Assembly: GCA_016882555.1 (NCBI GenBank)
Contig: VGPQ01000045.1
Coordinates: forward strand, 1 to 8,481
Source of the DNA: Cyanobacteria bacterium M_surface_7_m2_040
Lineage (GTDB): Bacteria > Cyanobacteriota > Cyanobacteriia > PCC-6307 > Cyanobiaceae
Direction: 5' to 3'
Length of the DNA: 8,481 nucleotides
Made by a program: the position numbers and the translations under genes. Position 1 is the first letter of the stretch; the number at the start of each line of letters is the position of its first letter. The notes under the pieces are model-generated. The model was not told the origin of the DNA. It searched no databases and was given only the letters and a program-made list of their open reading frames with translations. Positions 1-7,046 of the stretch are shown in pieces.

Positions 1-210
1 CTGATCGCCATCGGCCAGCACGTTGCGGCGGTGTTGCTGGTGCTGCTGATCGTGCCGCAGATGACCTTCCAGGACATCTGGCTGCTGCGCGATCCGGTGG
101 CCTTCGACGTCAAATATCAGGCCAGTGCCCAGCCCTTTCTGGTGCTGGGGATGCTGGTGACGGCCCTGGCCATCGGCCACAGTGAGCTGGTGGCCACCAG
201 CCTGAGCTGA
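1..210 (+). CDS. chlG: Chlorophyll a synthase ChlG, C-terminal end (5' part outside window)
   Basis: This is the last 69 codons of a membrane prenyltransferase, in frame from base 1 to a TGA at 208-210. ChlG attaches a phytyl or geranylgeranyl chain to chlorophyllide in the thylakoid membrane, the last step of chlorophyll a synthesis. What is visible is a hydrophobic helix (about residues 7-20 of the fragment), then PQMTFQDIWLLRDP, then DVKYQASAQPFLVLGMLVTA and a short tail. That last stretch is nearly invariant in cyanobacterial ChlG and marks it off from other UbiA-family enzymes. The substrate-binding DxxxD motifs lie upstream, outside the window. The stop codon is one base from the start proposed for the penicillin-binding protein, so the two may be cotranscribed. 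The identification rests on remembered family sequence but the match is strong. Confidence 0.93.
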   Translation: MIAIGQHVAAVLLVLLIVPQMTFQDIWLLRDPVAFDVKYQASAQPFLVLGMLVTALAIGHSELVATSLS

Positions 211-211
211 C

Positions 212-2302
212 TTGAGCACCGCCAGCACGCCGCAGCCGTCTGCCGCCTGGGGGTGGAGGCGCACGGCAGCCACGGCAGCCCTGGTGGGCGCCGGCGTGGC
301 CCTGGGGCAGGCCGCCCTGGTGAGCGGCATCGACGCGCTGCTGCCCGATGCCCGCCGGGTGGGGAGCTTCAACCGACCCGGCACGCTCACAATCCTCTCG
401 GCCGACGGCGAGGTGATCCAGAAGATCGGCCCGGCCACGCGCGAGAAGCTCACCCCCGAATCGCTGCCCACCCTGGTGGAGCAGGCCTTCATCGCCGCCG
501 AAGACCGGCGCTTCTACCAGCACGACGGCATCGATCCGGTGGGCATCGGCCGCGCCCTGGTGCGCAACATCACCCAGCGCTCGGTCGAGGAGGGGGCCAG
601 CACGATCACCCAGCAGCTGGCCCGCACGGTGTTTCTGAGCCAGGACATCACCCTGATCCGCAAGCTCAAGGAAGCGGCCCTGGCCGGCAAGCTCGAGCGC
701 CAGCTCAGCAAACGCCAGATCCTCACCGAGTATCTGAACGTGGTGTATCTGGGCTCGAGCGCCTACGGGGTCGCCGACGCCGCCTGGATCTATTTCTCCA
801 AAACCCCCAGCCAGCTCACCCTGCCGGAGGCGGCCCTGATCGCCGGGCTGCCGCCGGCGCCCTCGGTGTATTCACCGCTGGTGAATCCCGAACTGGCGCT
901 GCGGCGCCGCAGCATTGTGCTGGCGCGCATGCAAGAGGCTGGCTTCATCGACGCCAGCCAGCGGGCCGATGCCGATGCCACGCCCCTGGCGCTCAAACCG
1001 GCCGAACCCAAGTTCTGGAACAGCCAGGCGCCTTGGTTCAGCAGCTGGGTGCAGCAGGAGCTGCCCAGCGTGCTCAGCAAGGAGCAGCTGGAGGTGGGCG
1101 GCCTCACGGTGCGCAGCACCCTCAACCTGAACTGGCAACAGCAGGCCCAGAGCTCAATCAACAAATTTGCCCCGGGGGCGATGGAGGGGGCCCTGGTGGC
1201 GATGGAGCCGGGCACCGGGGTGGTGCGGGCGATGGTGGGCGGCAAGGATTTCAACACGAGCCAGTTCAATCGGGCCGCCCAGGCCCTGCGCTCACCGGGC
1301 TCCACCTTCAAGCTGTTCGTGTACCTGAGCGCACTCAAGGCCGGCATTTTGCCGGAGCGCACGGTGATCGACAAACCGCAGTGCTTCGCCGGCTACTGCC
1401 CGCGCAACTTCGGCGGCCGCTACCTGGGGCGGGTGTCGCTGGCCACAGCCCTGCAGAACTCGCTCAACACCGTGGCGGTGCTGCTGCTCAAGGAGCTGGG
1501 CTTTGAGCGGGTGATCGAGACCGCCAAGAGCCTGGGGATCACGCGCGAGCTGGGCAAGTTTTATCCGATGGCGATCGGCGCCTACGAGCAGACCCTGCTC
1601 GACATGACCGCCGCCTATGCCGCGATCACCAACCGCGGCATCTACGTGAAGCCCACCCCGTTTGAAGACATCCTGGGTCCCGACGGCCAGCTGTTGTGGA
1701 GCCGGCGGGTCGACGGCGACCAGGGCCGCCGCGCCGTTGCCAGCGACATTGCCGACACCATGCTGTGGATGCTGCAGCAGGTGGTCAAAGGCGGCACCGG
1801 CGGTGGCGCCGCCCTGCCCGACCGGCCCGTGGCCGGCAAGACCGGCACCTCGGAGGGCGGGCGCGATCTGTGGTTCATCGGCTCGATCCCCCAGCTCACC
1901 ACCGGGGTGTGGCTGGGCTACGACGACAGCCGCGAGACCAAGAGCACCAGCGTCGTCGCCACCCTGGCCTGGCGCGACTTCATGGCACCGATCAGCAAGA
2001 CCCTGCCGGTGCGCCCGTTCCCCCCCAAACCGCAGCTGCAGGGCAGCTACAAGCCGGAGACCAAGCCGGCCAAACCGGCTCCAGCCGCCCCTGGCGCAGA
2101 CCCAGCCGCTGGCGAGGCGCCCCAGGCTCCCGCCCTGCCCGAGCAGTTTGCCCCTGTGCCCGAAGGCACACCCACCGACGCCCCGCCCAGCGGCCCGGGC
2201 GCCGTGGCCGCACCACCCCCAGCCGCGGCAGCTCCAGGCGGTGGCGCCGCCCCGCCGGTGGCCGTGCCGCCGCCGCCGGTGGCCGGCCCTCCCAGCCCCT
2301 AA
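212..2302 (+). CDS. Class A penicillin-binding protein (bifunctional transglycosylase/transpeptidase, PBP1A family)
   Basis: This bifunctional peptidoglycan synthase polymerises lipid II into glycan strands and cross-links the peptides on the outer face of the inner membrane. The 696 residues begin with a short basic N-terminus and a membrane anchor at about 19-45. A GT51 transglycosylase domain follows, with EDRRFYQHDG (catalytic Glu97), GASTITQQ (128-135) and the KLER...ILTEYLN block. The transpeptidase domain carries SxxK as STFK (nucleophile Ser364), SxN as SLN (417-419) and KTGTSE (543-548). All catalytic motifs are intact. After about residue 600 comes a Pro/Ala-rich tail of roughly 95 residues with no recognisable fold. 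The start is a TTG one base after the chlG stop. No ATG or good Shine-Dalgarno is present, and a GTG at 284 would cut into the anchor. The stop overlaps that of rsmB on the other strand. Which PBP1 paralogue it is cannot be told here. Confidence 0.95.
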   Translation: MSTASTPQPSAAWGWRRTAATAALVGAGVALGQAALVSGIDALLPDARRVGSFNRPGTLTILSADGEVIQKIGPATREKLTPESLPTLVEQAFIAAEDRRFYQHDGIDPVGIGRALVRNITQRSVEEGASTITQQLARTVFLSQDITLIRKLKEAALAGKLERQLSKRQILTEYLNVVYLGSSAYGVADAAWIYFSKTPSQLTLPEAALIAGLPPAPSVYSPLVNPELALRRRSIVLARMQEAGFIDASQRADADATPLALKPAEPKFWNSQAPWFSSWVQQELPSVLSKEQLEVGGLTVRSTLNLNWQQQAQSSINKFAPGAMEGALVAMEPGTGVVRAMVGGKDFNTSQFNRAAQALRSPGSTFKLFVYLSALKAGILPERTVIDKPQCFAGYCPRNFGGRYLGRVSLATALQNSLNTVAVLLLKELGFERVIETAKSLGITRELGKFYPMAIGAYEQTLLDMTAAYAAITNRGIYVKPTPFEDILGPDGQLLWSRRVDGDQGRRAVASDIADTMLWMLQQVVKGGTGGGAALPDRPVAGKTGTSEGGRDLWFIGSIPQLTTGVWLGYDDSRETKSTSVVATLAWRDFMAPISKTLPVRPFPPKPQLQGSYKPETKPAKPAPAAPGADPAAGEAPQAPALPEQFAPVPEGTPTDAPPSGPGAVAAPPPAAAAPGGGAAPPVAVPPPPVAGPPSP

Positions 2303-3777
2303 GCGGGGGCCTGCAGCAGGGCGGCATAAAAACCATCGCCATCACCGGGCCAGCGCTGCCAGTGCTGCAGCAGGCGCCAGTGCGGGTGTTGCAGCACAAA
2401 AGCATTGACCCGTTCGCTGTTTTCGCGCGAATGCACGGTGCAGGTGGCATACACCAGCCAGCCGCCGGGGCGCAGCAGCGGCGCCAGCGCCGCCAGCAGC
2501 CGGTCCTGCAGGGCTGCCAGCTCGTCGATGGCCGCCGGCGTGAGCCGCCAACGGGCATCGGCATGGCGCGCCAGGGTGCCGAGCCCTGAGCAGGGGGCAT
2601 CCAGCAGGATGCGATCAAAACGCCCCAGCCAGTCCGGCTGCCGCTGGGGCAGCGCTGTGGCATCGGCAGCCAGCACCTGAATGGCTCCTGCCACCCCCAG
2701 CCGCTCGGCGTTGCGCTGCAGGCGCCTGAGCCGGGCTTCGGAGCGATCCACGGCCCAGAGGTGGGTGTCCCCCAGACAGAGCTCGGCCATCTGGATCGCC
2801 TTGCCGCCGGGTGCCGCGCAGGCATCAAGGATCCACTCGCCCGGCTGCGGGTCCAGCAACTGCACCACCTGCTGGGCCGAGCGGTCTTGCACGCTCCAGT
2901 GCCCCTCGCCGTAGCCGGGCAGCTGGCGCAGGTCGCCGCTGCGGCCCTGGAGCTCAAGCCCCCAGGGCAGCCCCGCAAGCGGCGCCGCCAACACACCTGC
3001 CGCCGCCAAGGCCTCTTGCACGGCCTTGGGACTGGAGCGCAGCGCATTCACCCGCAGATCAAGCCTGGGCGCGGCGTTGCTGGCCGCCGCCACCGCCTCG
3101 GCCTCGGGCTGTGCCAACCAGCTGAGCAGGGCCTCAGCGATCCACAACGGCAGCGAACGGCGCAGCGCCAGGCTGGCGGCTGGATCCTGCGGCAGCTCCA
3201 GGCCCAACCAGGGAGCCCCTGGAGCCTCCTGCCCCGCAGTGGTGCCCACTGCAGCCGCATCCGCCGCTTCTGCGCGAGCCACAGCCCTGCGATGGCGCCG
3301 ATCCAGCTCGCGCAGCAGACCATTGACCACCGGCGCCAGCCGCGCCAAACCCACCTGGCGGGCCAGCTCGACGGCGGTGTTCACCGCCGCCGCCGCCGGA
3401 ATGCTGCTGCAAAAGAGCAGTTGGTAGGCCCCCAACTGCAGCACCCAGCGCAGCTTGGGGGGCTGGCGGCTGGCAGGCACCTTGCCCAGCTGATCAAGCC
3501 AGCCGTTGAGCAGGCCCTGCTGGCGGATCGTGCCGTAGGCCAGCTCGGTCACCAGGGCGCGATCGGCGCCGCTGAGCGCTTGGGGGCCGTGCCCCCGGTG
3601 TCGGTCTTGGCCTTGGTCTTGGTCTTGGTCTTGACCGGCCCGCTGCAGCACGCGCTCCAGGGCGCCATCGGCATAGGCCCCACCCGCCACGGCCTGCAGC
3701 ACCTGCCAGGCCAGCAGCCGCGGCCGCAGGCCCACTGGTGCCAGTGGAGCTGGCTCAGCCGGGGTCACCAGAGGCAT
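2299..3777 (-). CDS. rsmB: 16S rRNA (cytosine-967-C5)-methyltransferase RsmB (Sun/Fmu)
   Basis: This SAM-dependent enzyme makes m5C967 in 16S rRNA. From the ATG at 3777 it has 492 residues, somewhat longer than the roughly 430 of E. coli RsmB. The N-terminal NusB-like helical domain (about 18-160) contains LVTELAYGTIRQQ and AVNTAVELAR. The NOL1/NOP2/Sun domain follows, with LDLRVNALR (240-246), SAM motif I as DACAAPGGK (318-326), VDRSEARL, then DAPCSGLGTLARH with conserved Cys396, and ATCTVHSREN with conserved Cys446. Both cysteines used by RNA m5C methyltransferases are present. Two low-complexity additions account for the extra length: a Gln-Asp tract near 49-58 and an Ala-rich linker near 163-182. 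The frame stays open 20 codons further upstream, but that part overlaps the alkyltransferase-like gene and is not RsmB-like. The start lies inside the 3' end of that gene, with a 23-base overlap, so translational coupling is likely. Confidence 0.96.
   Translation of the reverse strand: MPLVTPAEPAPLAPVGLRPRLLAWQVLQAVAGGAYADGALERVLQRAGQDQDQDQGQDRHRGHGPQALSGADRALVTELAYGTIRQQGLLNGWLDQLGKVPASRQPPKLRWVLQLGAYQLLFCSSIPAAAAVNTAVELARQVGLARLAPVVNGLLRELDRRHRRAVARAEAADAAAVGTTAGQEAPGAPWLGLELPQDPAASLALRRSLPLWIAEALLSWLAQPEAEAVAAASNAAPRLDLRVNALRSSPKAVQEALAAAGVLAAPLAGLPWGLELQGRSGDLRQLPGYGEGHWSVQDRSAQQVVQLLDPQPGEWILDACAAPGGKAIQMAELCLGDTHLWAVDRSEARLRRLQRNAERLGVAGAIQVLAADATALPQRQPDWLGRFDRILLDAPCSGLGTLARHADARWRLTPAAIDELAALQDRLLAALAPLLRPGGWLVYATCTVHSRENSERVNAFVLQHPHWRLLQHWQRWPGDGDGFYAALLQAPA
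3603..3632. repeat. Hexanucleotide tandem repeat (GGTCTT)x5 inside rsmB
   Basis: There are five head-to-tail copies of GGTCTT on the plus strand; the second copy is GGCCTT. On the coding (minus) strand they give alternating Gln-Asp in a loop of the NusB-like domain of RsmB, followed by a polar His/Arg/Gly stretch. Six-base units keep the frame, so gain or loss of copies would only change loop length. It is clear by eye and distinct from the codon use around it. Confidence 0.9.
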
Positions 3778-4081
3778 CCACTGAAGGCAGCGCAGGATTC
3801 CACAGATAGCGCCGCAGCGGCAGCCGGCCCGCAGCATCGACCGGGATGCCCTCGGCGCGCAGCAACGCGATCTGCATCCAATCGCTGCCCTCGCGCCCTG
3901 GGCTCATGCTGATGCGCCCCTGGGCGTTGACCACCCGGTGCCAGGGCACGGCACTGGGCAGCGGCAAGCGCCGCAGGGCCCAACCCACCTGCCGAGCACA
4001 GCCAAAGGCGCCGATCAGCTCGGCGATCTGGCCATAGGTGGCGAGGCGGCCGGCCGGAATCTGAGCCACAGCGGCATGCAC
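3755..4081 (-). CDS. Alkyltransferase-like protein (ATL/YbaZ family, MGMT-like DNA-binding domain), 5' end uncertain
   Basis: This is a small homologue of the O6-methylguanine-DNA methyltransferase C-terminal domain. ATL proteins bind O6-alkylguanine lesions and direct them to nucleotide excision repair, with no alkyl transfer. From the GTG at 4081 it has 108 residues: ATYGQIAEL with the base-flipping Tyr16, ARQVG with the Arg-finger residue Arg30, then PWHRVV at 46-51. Trp47 takes the place of the acceptor Cys in PCHR, which is diagnostic for ATL. LLRAEGI and RYLW close the domain. The GTG start is a fallback. The conserved first helix (SSFDHRV) is encoded in the same frame just upstream, yet no ATG, GTG or TTG lies close enough to start it. 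An ATG at 4125 begins a plausible N-terminus (MADSAVQT) one base out of frame. Its end overlaps the rsmB start by 23 bases, so the two probably form an operon. Confidence 0.82.
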   Translation of the reverse strand: MHAAVAQIPAGRLATYGQIAELIGAFGCARQVGWALRRLPLPSAVPWHRVVNAQGRISMSPGREGSDWMQIALLRAEGIPVDAAGRLPLRRYLWNPALPSVDASGDPG

Positions 4082-4123
4082 CCGGTGATCGAAGCTGGAA
4101 GGGTCTGCACGGCGCTGTCTGCC

Positions 4124-4813
4124 ATGCCCCTGCTGCCCCGGCGATTTGAGCGGCTCAAGGCGGTGCTCGATCGCCGCATGGCCGATCTCACCGTGCTGCT
4201 GGAGCATGTCGACAAGCCCCACAACCTGTCGGCCATTCTGCGCAGCTGCGACGCGGTGGGGGTGCTCGAAGCCCATGTGGTGAGCCTCAAGGGCCGGCAG
4301 CGCACGTTCAACAACACCGCCAAGGGCAGCGAGAAGTGGGTGCCGCTGCACGCCCACGCCAGCAGCGCCGAGGCGATCAGCCAGCTCAAGGCCCAGGGCT
4401 TTCGCCTCTATGGCACCCATCTCAGCGCCACAGCGGTCGACTACCGCAGCTGTGATTTCACCGGCCCCACGGCGTTTGTGCTGGGGGCCGAAAAGTGGGG
4501 CCTCAGCCAGGAAGCCACTGCGCTGGTGGATCAGGCGATCGTGATCCCGATGCAGGGCATGGTGCAGTCGCTCAATGTGAGCGTTGCCAGCGCAACACTG
4601 CTGTTTGAGGCCCTGCGCCAGCGCCAGGCCGCCGGACTGCTGCCCAGCTGTGGCGAGGGGGTGCCGAGCGAGCGCTACAGCCGCCTGCTGTTTGCCTGGG
4701 CCTACCCCGAGGTGGCCCGCTGGTGTGATCAGCAGGGCAGGCCCTATCCCGGGCTCGACGCCCACGGGGCGATCAGCGAGAAGATCCCTCGAACCCTGCG
4801 GCTTCGCTGCTGA
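4124..4813 (+). CDS. trmH: tRNA (guanosine-18-2'-O)-methyltransferase TrmH (SpoU family)
   Basis: This SPOUT-class enzyme uses SAM to 2'-O-methylate G18 in the D-loop of tRNAs. The ATG at 4124 gives 229 residues, the same length as E. coli TrmH. All three SpoU motifs are present. Motif 1 is KPHNLSAILRSCDAVG (31-46), with the catalytic Arg40. Motif 2 is FVLGAEKWGLS (118-128). Motif 3 is IPMQGMVQSLNVSVASA (141-157), which forms the trefoil knot and SAM pocket. The N-terminal RMADLTVLLEHV and the C-terminal RLLFAWAYPEVA also follow TrmH, which separates it from TrmL and RlmB. The frame is open upstream, but that part is antisense to the alkyltransferase-like gene. The start ATG overlaps a minus-strand ATG in the palindrome CATG. 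There is no clear Shine-Dalgarno. The 3' end overlaps the small membrane protein gene on the other strand by 41 bases. Confidence 0.95.
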   Translation: MPLLPRRFERLKAVLDRRMADLTVLLEHVDKPHNLSAILRSCDAVGVLEAHVVSLKGRQRTFNNTAKGSEKWVPLHAHASSAEAISQLKAQGFRLYGTHLSATAVDYRSCDFTGPTAFVLGAEKWGLSQEATALVDQAIVIPMQGMVQSLNVSVASATLLFEALRQRQAAGLLPSCGEGVPSERYSRLLFAWAYPEVARWCDQQGRPYPGLDAHGAISEKIPRTLRLRC

Positions 4814-5033
4814 AGCTGCGCAAACGCCGACTCGAAGCTCCTGGCAACCACAACGCCAGCGCCAGCACACCCGCTTCCAGCAGCATCTGGCGGCCGCCCA
4901 GCAGCACCACAGCCACGGCGACCACGGCCAGCAGCTTCTGCAGCAGCCCCCAGACATCGTCGCGGTGGGCGCTGCCCCAGAACCACAGCAAAAACGCCGT
5001 GAGCAGCAGCACGCCGTCCAACCACCAGGGCAT
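4773..5033 (-). CDS. Small integral membrane protein, unknown function
   Basis: The ATG at 5033 opens 86 codons; a GTG two codons earlier at 5039 is an alternative. I do not recognise a named family. The protein begins MPWWLDGVLLLTAFLLWFWG, a strong membrane helix at about 4-20. A polar loop SAHRDD comes next, then a second helix at about 31-46 and a third, shorter hydrophobic stretch at 52-64, ending in a Ser/Arg-rich tail. It fills what would otherwise be a gap between trmH and the permease, lies on the same strand as the permease 79 bases downstream of it, and has the Leu/Val/Trp pattern of a true membrane protein. These points support it as a gene. The last 41 bases, coding for the polar tail, are antisense to the end of trmH. 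No catalytic motif is visible. Confidence 0.62.
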   Translation of the reverse strand: MPWWLDGVLLLTAFLLWFWGSAHRDDVWGLLQKLLAVVAVAVVLLGGRQMLLEAGVLALALWLPGASSRRLRSFSSEAAGFEGSSR

Positions 5034-5112
5034 GAGCACGGGTCAGCTCAGGACTTGACCATTCTGGCCCGATCGAGCGCTGTGTGGCAGCCCCGAATGC
5101 AGGGGAGCGGGC

Positions 5113-5976
5113 TCAGCCTTCACTCAGCCAGCGCTCCAGCCCTTCGCCCACAAACGACAATCCCAGCACCAGCACAAACAACGCCAGCCCCGGATACAGC
5201 GCTGTCCACCAGATGCCGGTGGGCAGGGCCGTGAGGGCCTGTTGCAGATCGCTGCCCCACTCGGGCACGGTTTCAGGCAGACCCAGCCCCAGAAACCCCA
5301 GTCCACCCAGCACCAGCACGGCATCGGCGGCATTGAGCGTGAGCAGCACCGGCACTGAGGTGATCACATTGCGCAGCAGGTAGCGGCGCAGGATCCACAG
5401 AGGCCCGGCCCCCAGCGAGCGCGCCGCCTCGATGTAGAGCTCGGCCTTGATCTGCACGCTCTGGTTGCGCACCACCCGGAAGTATTGCGGGATGTACACC
5501 ACACACAGGGCGGCAGCGGCATTGGGGATCCCCCGCCCCAGCAAGAACGCCATCACCACCGAAAGCAACAGCACCGGCAGGGTGTAGAGCGTGTCCATCA
5601 GCAGCACCAGCAGCCGATCGAGCGGACCGCCCAGGTAGCCGCTGATCATGCCCAGGGGCACGCCGATCAGCAGGGCGATCAGCACCGCCAGGGTCACCAC
5701 CTGCAGGGCCACGCCACTGCCGGCCAGGGTGCGGGCGCACACATCGCGGCCGAGGCGATCGGTGCCGCACCAGTGGGCCGGCGAGGGCGGCGCATTGACC
5801 GGATTGTCCACCCCCAGGGTGGGATCACTCAGCAGGCCGCTGTGCACCAGCAGCGGCATCACCAGCGCCACCAGGGCATACACCAGCACGATCACCACAC
5901 CCCAGCGCGCCAGCCGCGCCGACAGGTTGGGCGCCCGCTGCACCAGCCATGCTGAAACCACCTGGGGTCGTCTCAA
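5113..5976 (-). CDS. ABC transporter permease, DppC/OppC type (peptide/nickel-type importer)
   Basis: This is one of the two inner-membrane channel subunits of a binding-protein-dependent importer of the peptide/nickel/opine class. From the TTG at 5976 it has 287 residues, normal for DppC. A first membrane helix (26-46) and the OppC_N signature HWCGTDRLGRDV (68-79) are followed by the BPD_transp_1 domain. Helices lie near 91-115, 122-147 and 152-168, with two more after 205. The cytoplasmic EAA loop that docks to the ATPase is YIEAARSLGAGPLWILRRYL (181-200). The transported substrate cannot be told from the permease. No DppB, ATPase or binding-protein gene is adjacent: downstream is the small membrane protein and upstream a divergent regulator. 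A GTG at 5961 is an alternative start and would suit the possible -10 box at 5988-5993 better. Confidence 0.93.
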   Translation of the reverse strand: MRRPQVVSAWLVQRAPNLSARLARWGVVIVLVYALVALVMPLLVHSGLLSDPTLGVDNPVNAPPSPAHWCGTDRLGRDVCARTLAGSGVALQVVTLAVLIALLIGVPLGMISGYLGGPLDRLLVLLMDTLYTLPVLLLSVVMAFLLGRGIPNAAAALCVVYIPQYFRVVRNQSVQIKAELYIEAARSLGAGPLWILRRYLLRNVITSVPVLLTLNAADAVLVLGGLGFLGLGLPETVPEWGSDLQQALTALPTGIWWTALYPGLALFVLVLGLSFVGEGLERWLSEG

Positions 5977-5987
5977 GGTGAGGCTTT

Positions 5988-5993
5988 CTTATA
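5988..5993 (-). promoter_or_regulatory. Possible -10 box for the ABC permease
   Basis: The minus strand reads TATAAG, one mismatch from TATAAT, in otherwise GC-rich DNA 11 bases before the TTG at 5976. I see no matching -35 at 16-18 bases. If it is used, the transcript would start only a few bases before the TTG. That would favour the GTG at 5961 as the true start of the permease. Confidence 0.3.
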
Positions 5994-6043
5994 GCTGGCG
6001 ATGGCTGGCCTGGATCCTTCGCCTCAAGCCGTTGAAAGGGCGC

Positions 6044-6075
6044 GATCGGGCGCGGCACAGCTGATCGGGCGGCAC
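6044..6075. repeat. Imperfect direct repeat in the permease/response-regulator intergenic region
   Basis: Two copies of a GATCGGGC(GC)GGCAC-type unit lie at 6044-6058 (GATCGGGCGCGGCAC) and 6063-6075 (GATCGGGCGGCAC). The second lacks two bases. Their starts are 19 bases apart, close to two helical turns, as expected for paired sites of an OmpR-type regulator. They lie between the divergent permease and regulator genes. No protein can be assigned to them from sequence alone. Confidence 0.45.
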
Positions 6076-6117
6076 TCAGTCTGGATGGACAGATGTACAT
6101 CGATTCTCAGAGCACGG

Positions 6118-6133
6118 CGATCCAAAAGGATCG
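6118..6133. repeat. Perfect 6-bp inverted repeat CGATCC-AAAA-GGATCG
   Basis: A six-base stem with an AAAA loop lies 18 bases before the ATG at 6152. With one bulged base the stem extends by two GC pairs on each side. There is no T-run after it, so a terminator is unlikely. It could be an operator half-site pair, or a leader hairpin of the response regulator gene if transcription starts upstream. Confidence 0.4.
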
Positions 6134-6151
6134 GCCATTCGCAGGGCAAGG

Positions 6152-6973
<822 letters not shown>

Positions 6974-7027
6974 GCCCAGGTCGACACCATACGGCCCATG
7001 GCACACACCGGCAAGCCAAAAGGTCGC

Positions 7028-7040
7028 TAAAGTGGCGCCA
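7028..7040 (+). promoter_or_regulatory. Possible -10 box TAAAGT and adjoining palindrome TGGCGCCA, upstream of the ATPase gene
   Basis: TAAAGT at 7028-7033 is a fair -10 match, 30 bases before the ATPase ATG. Its last base is also the first base of TGGCGCCA (7033-7040), a perfect 8-bp palindrome that would sit at the transcription start. No -35 is visible 17 bases upstream. The layout would suit a repressor site, but this rests on position and symmetry only. Confidence 0.3.
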
Positions 7041-7046
7041 GAAACT

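Noticed and set aside
253..1506. Long open frame on the plus strand in another frame of the PBP gene
   Set aside because: It lies wholly inside the PBP gene, whose motifs are all intact. Its product is Gly/Arg/Pro-rich with no known motif.
2761..3912. Long open frame on the plus strand opposite rsmB (383 codons), rich in Gln, His, Arg and Ala
   Set aside because: It is antisense to a clear rsmB. Its composition is typical of a shadow frame in GC-rich DNA, and no domain is recognisable.
3755..4957. A 400-residue minus-strand reading that would fuse extra N-terminal sequence to the alkyltransferase-like protein
   Set aside because: The upstream 290 or so residues are antisense to trmH and the small membrane gene and resemble no family. 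Only the last part is alkyltransferase-like, so this is not a real fusion.
5088..5110. CCCC...GGGG hairpin after the permease gene as a terminator
   Set aside because: It is a four-pair stem without a T-run on the minus strand, no better than chance in GC-rich DNA.
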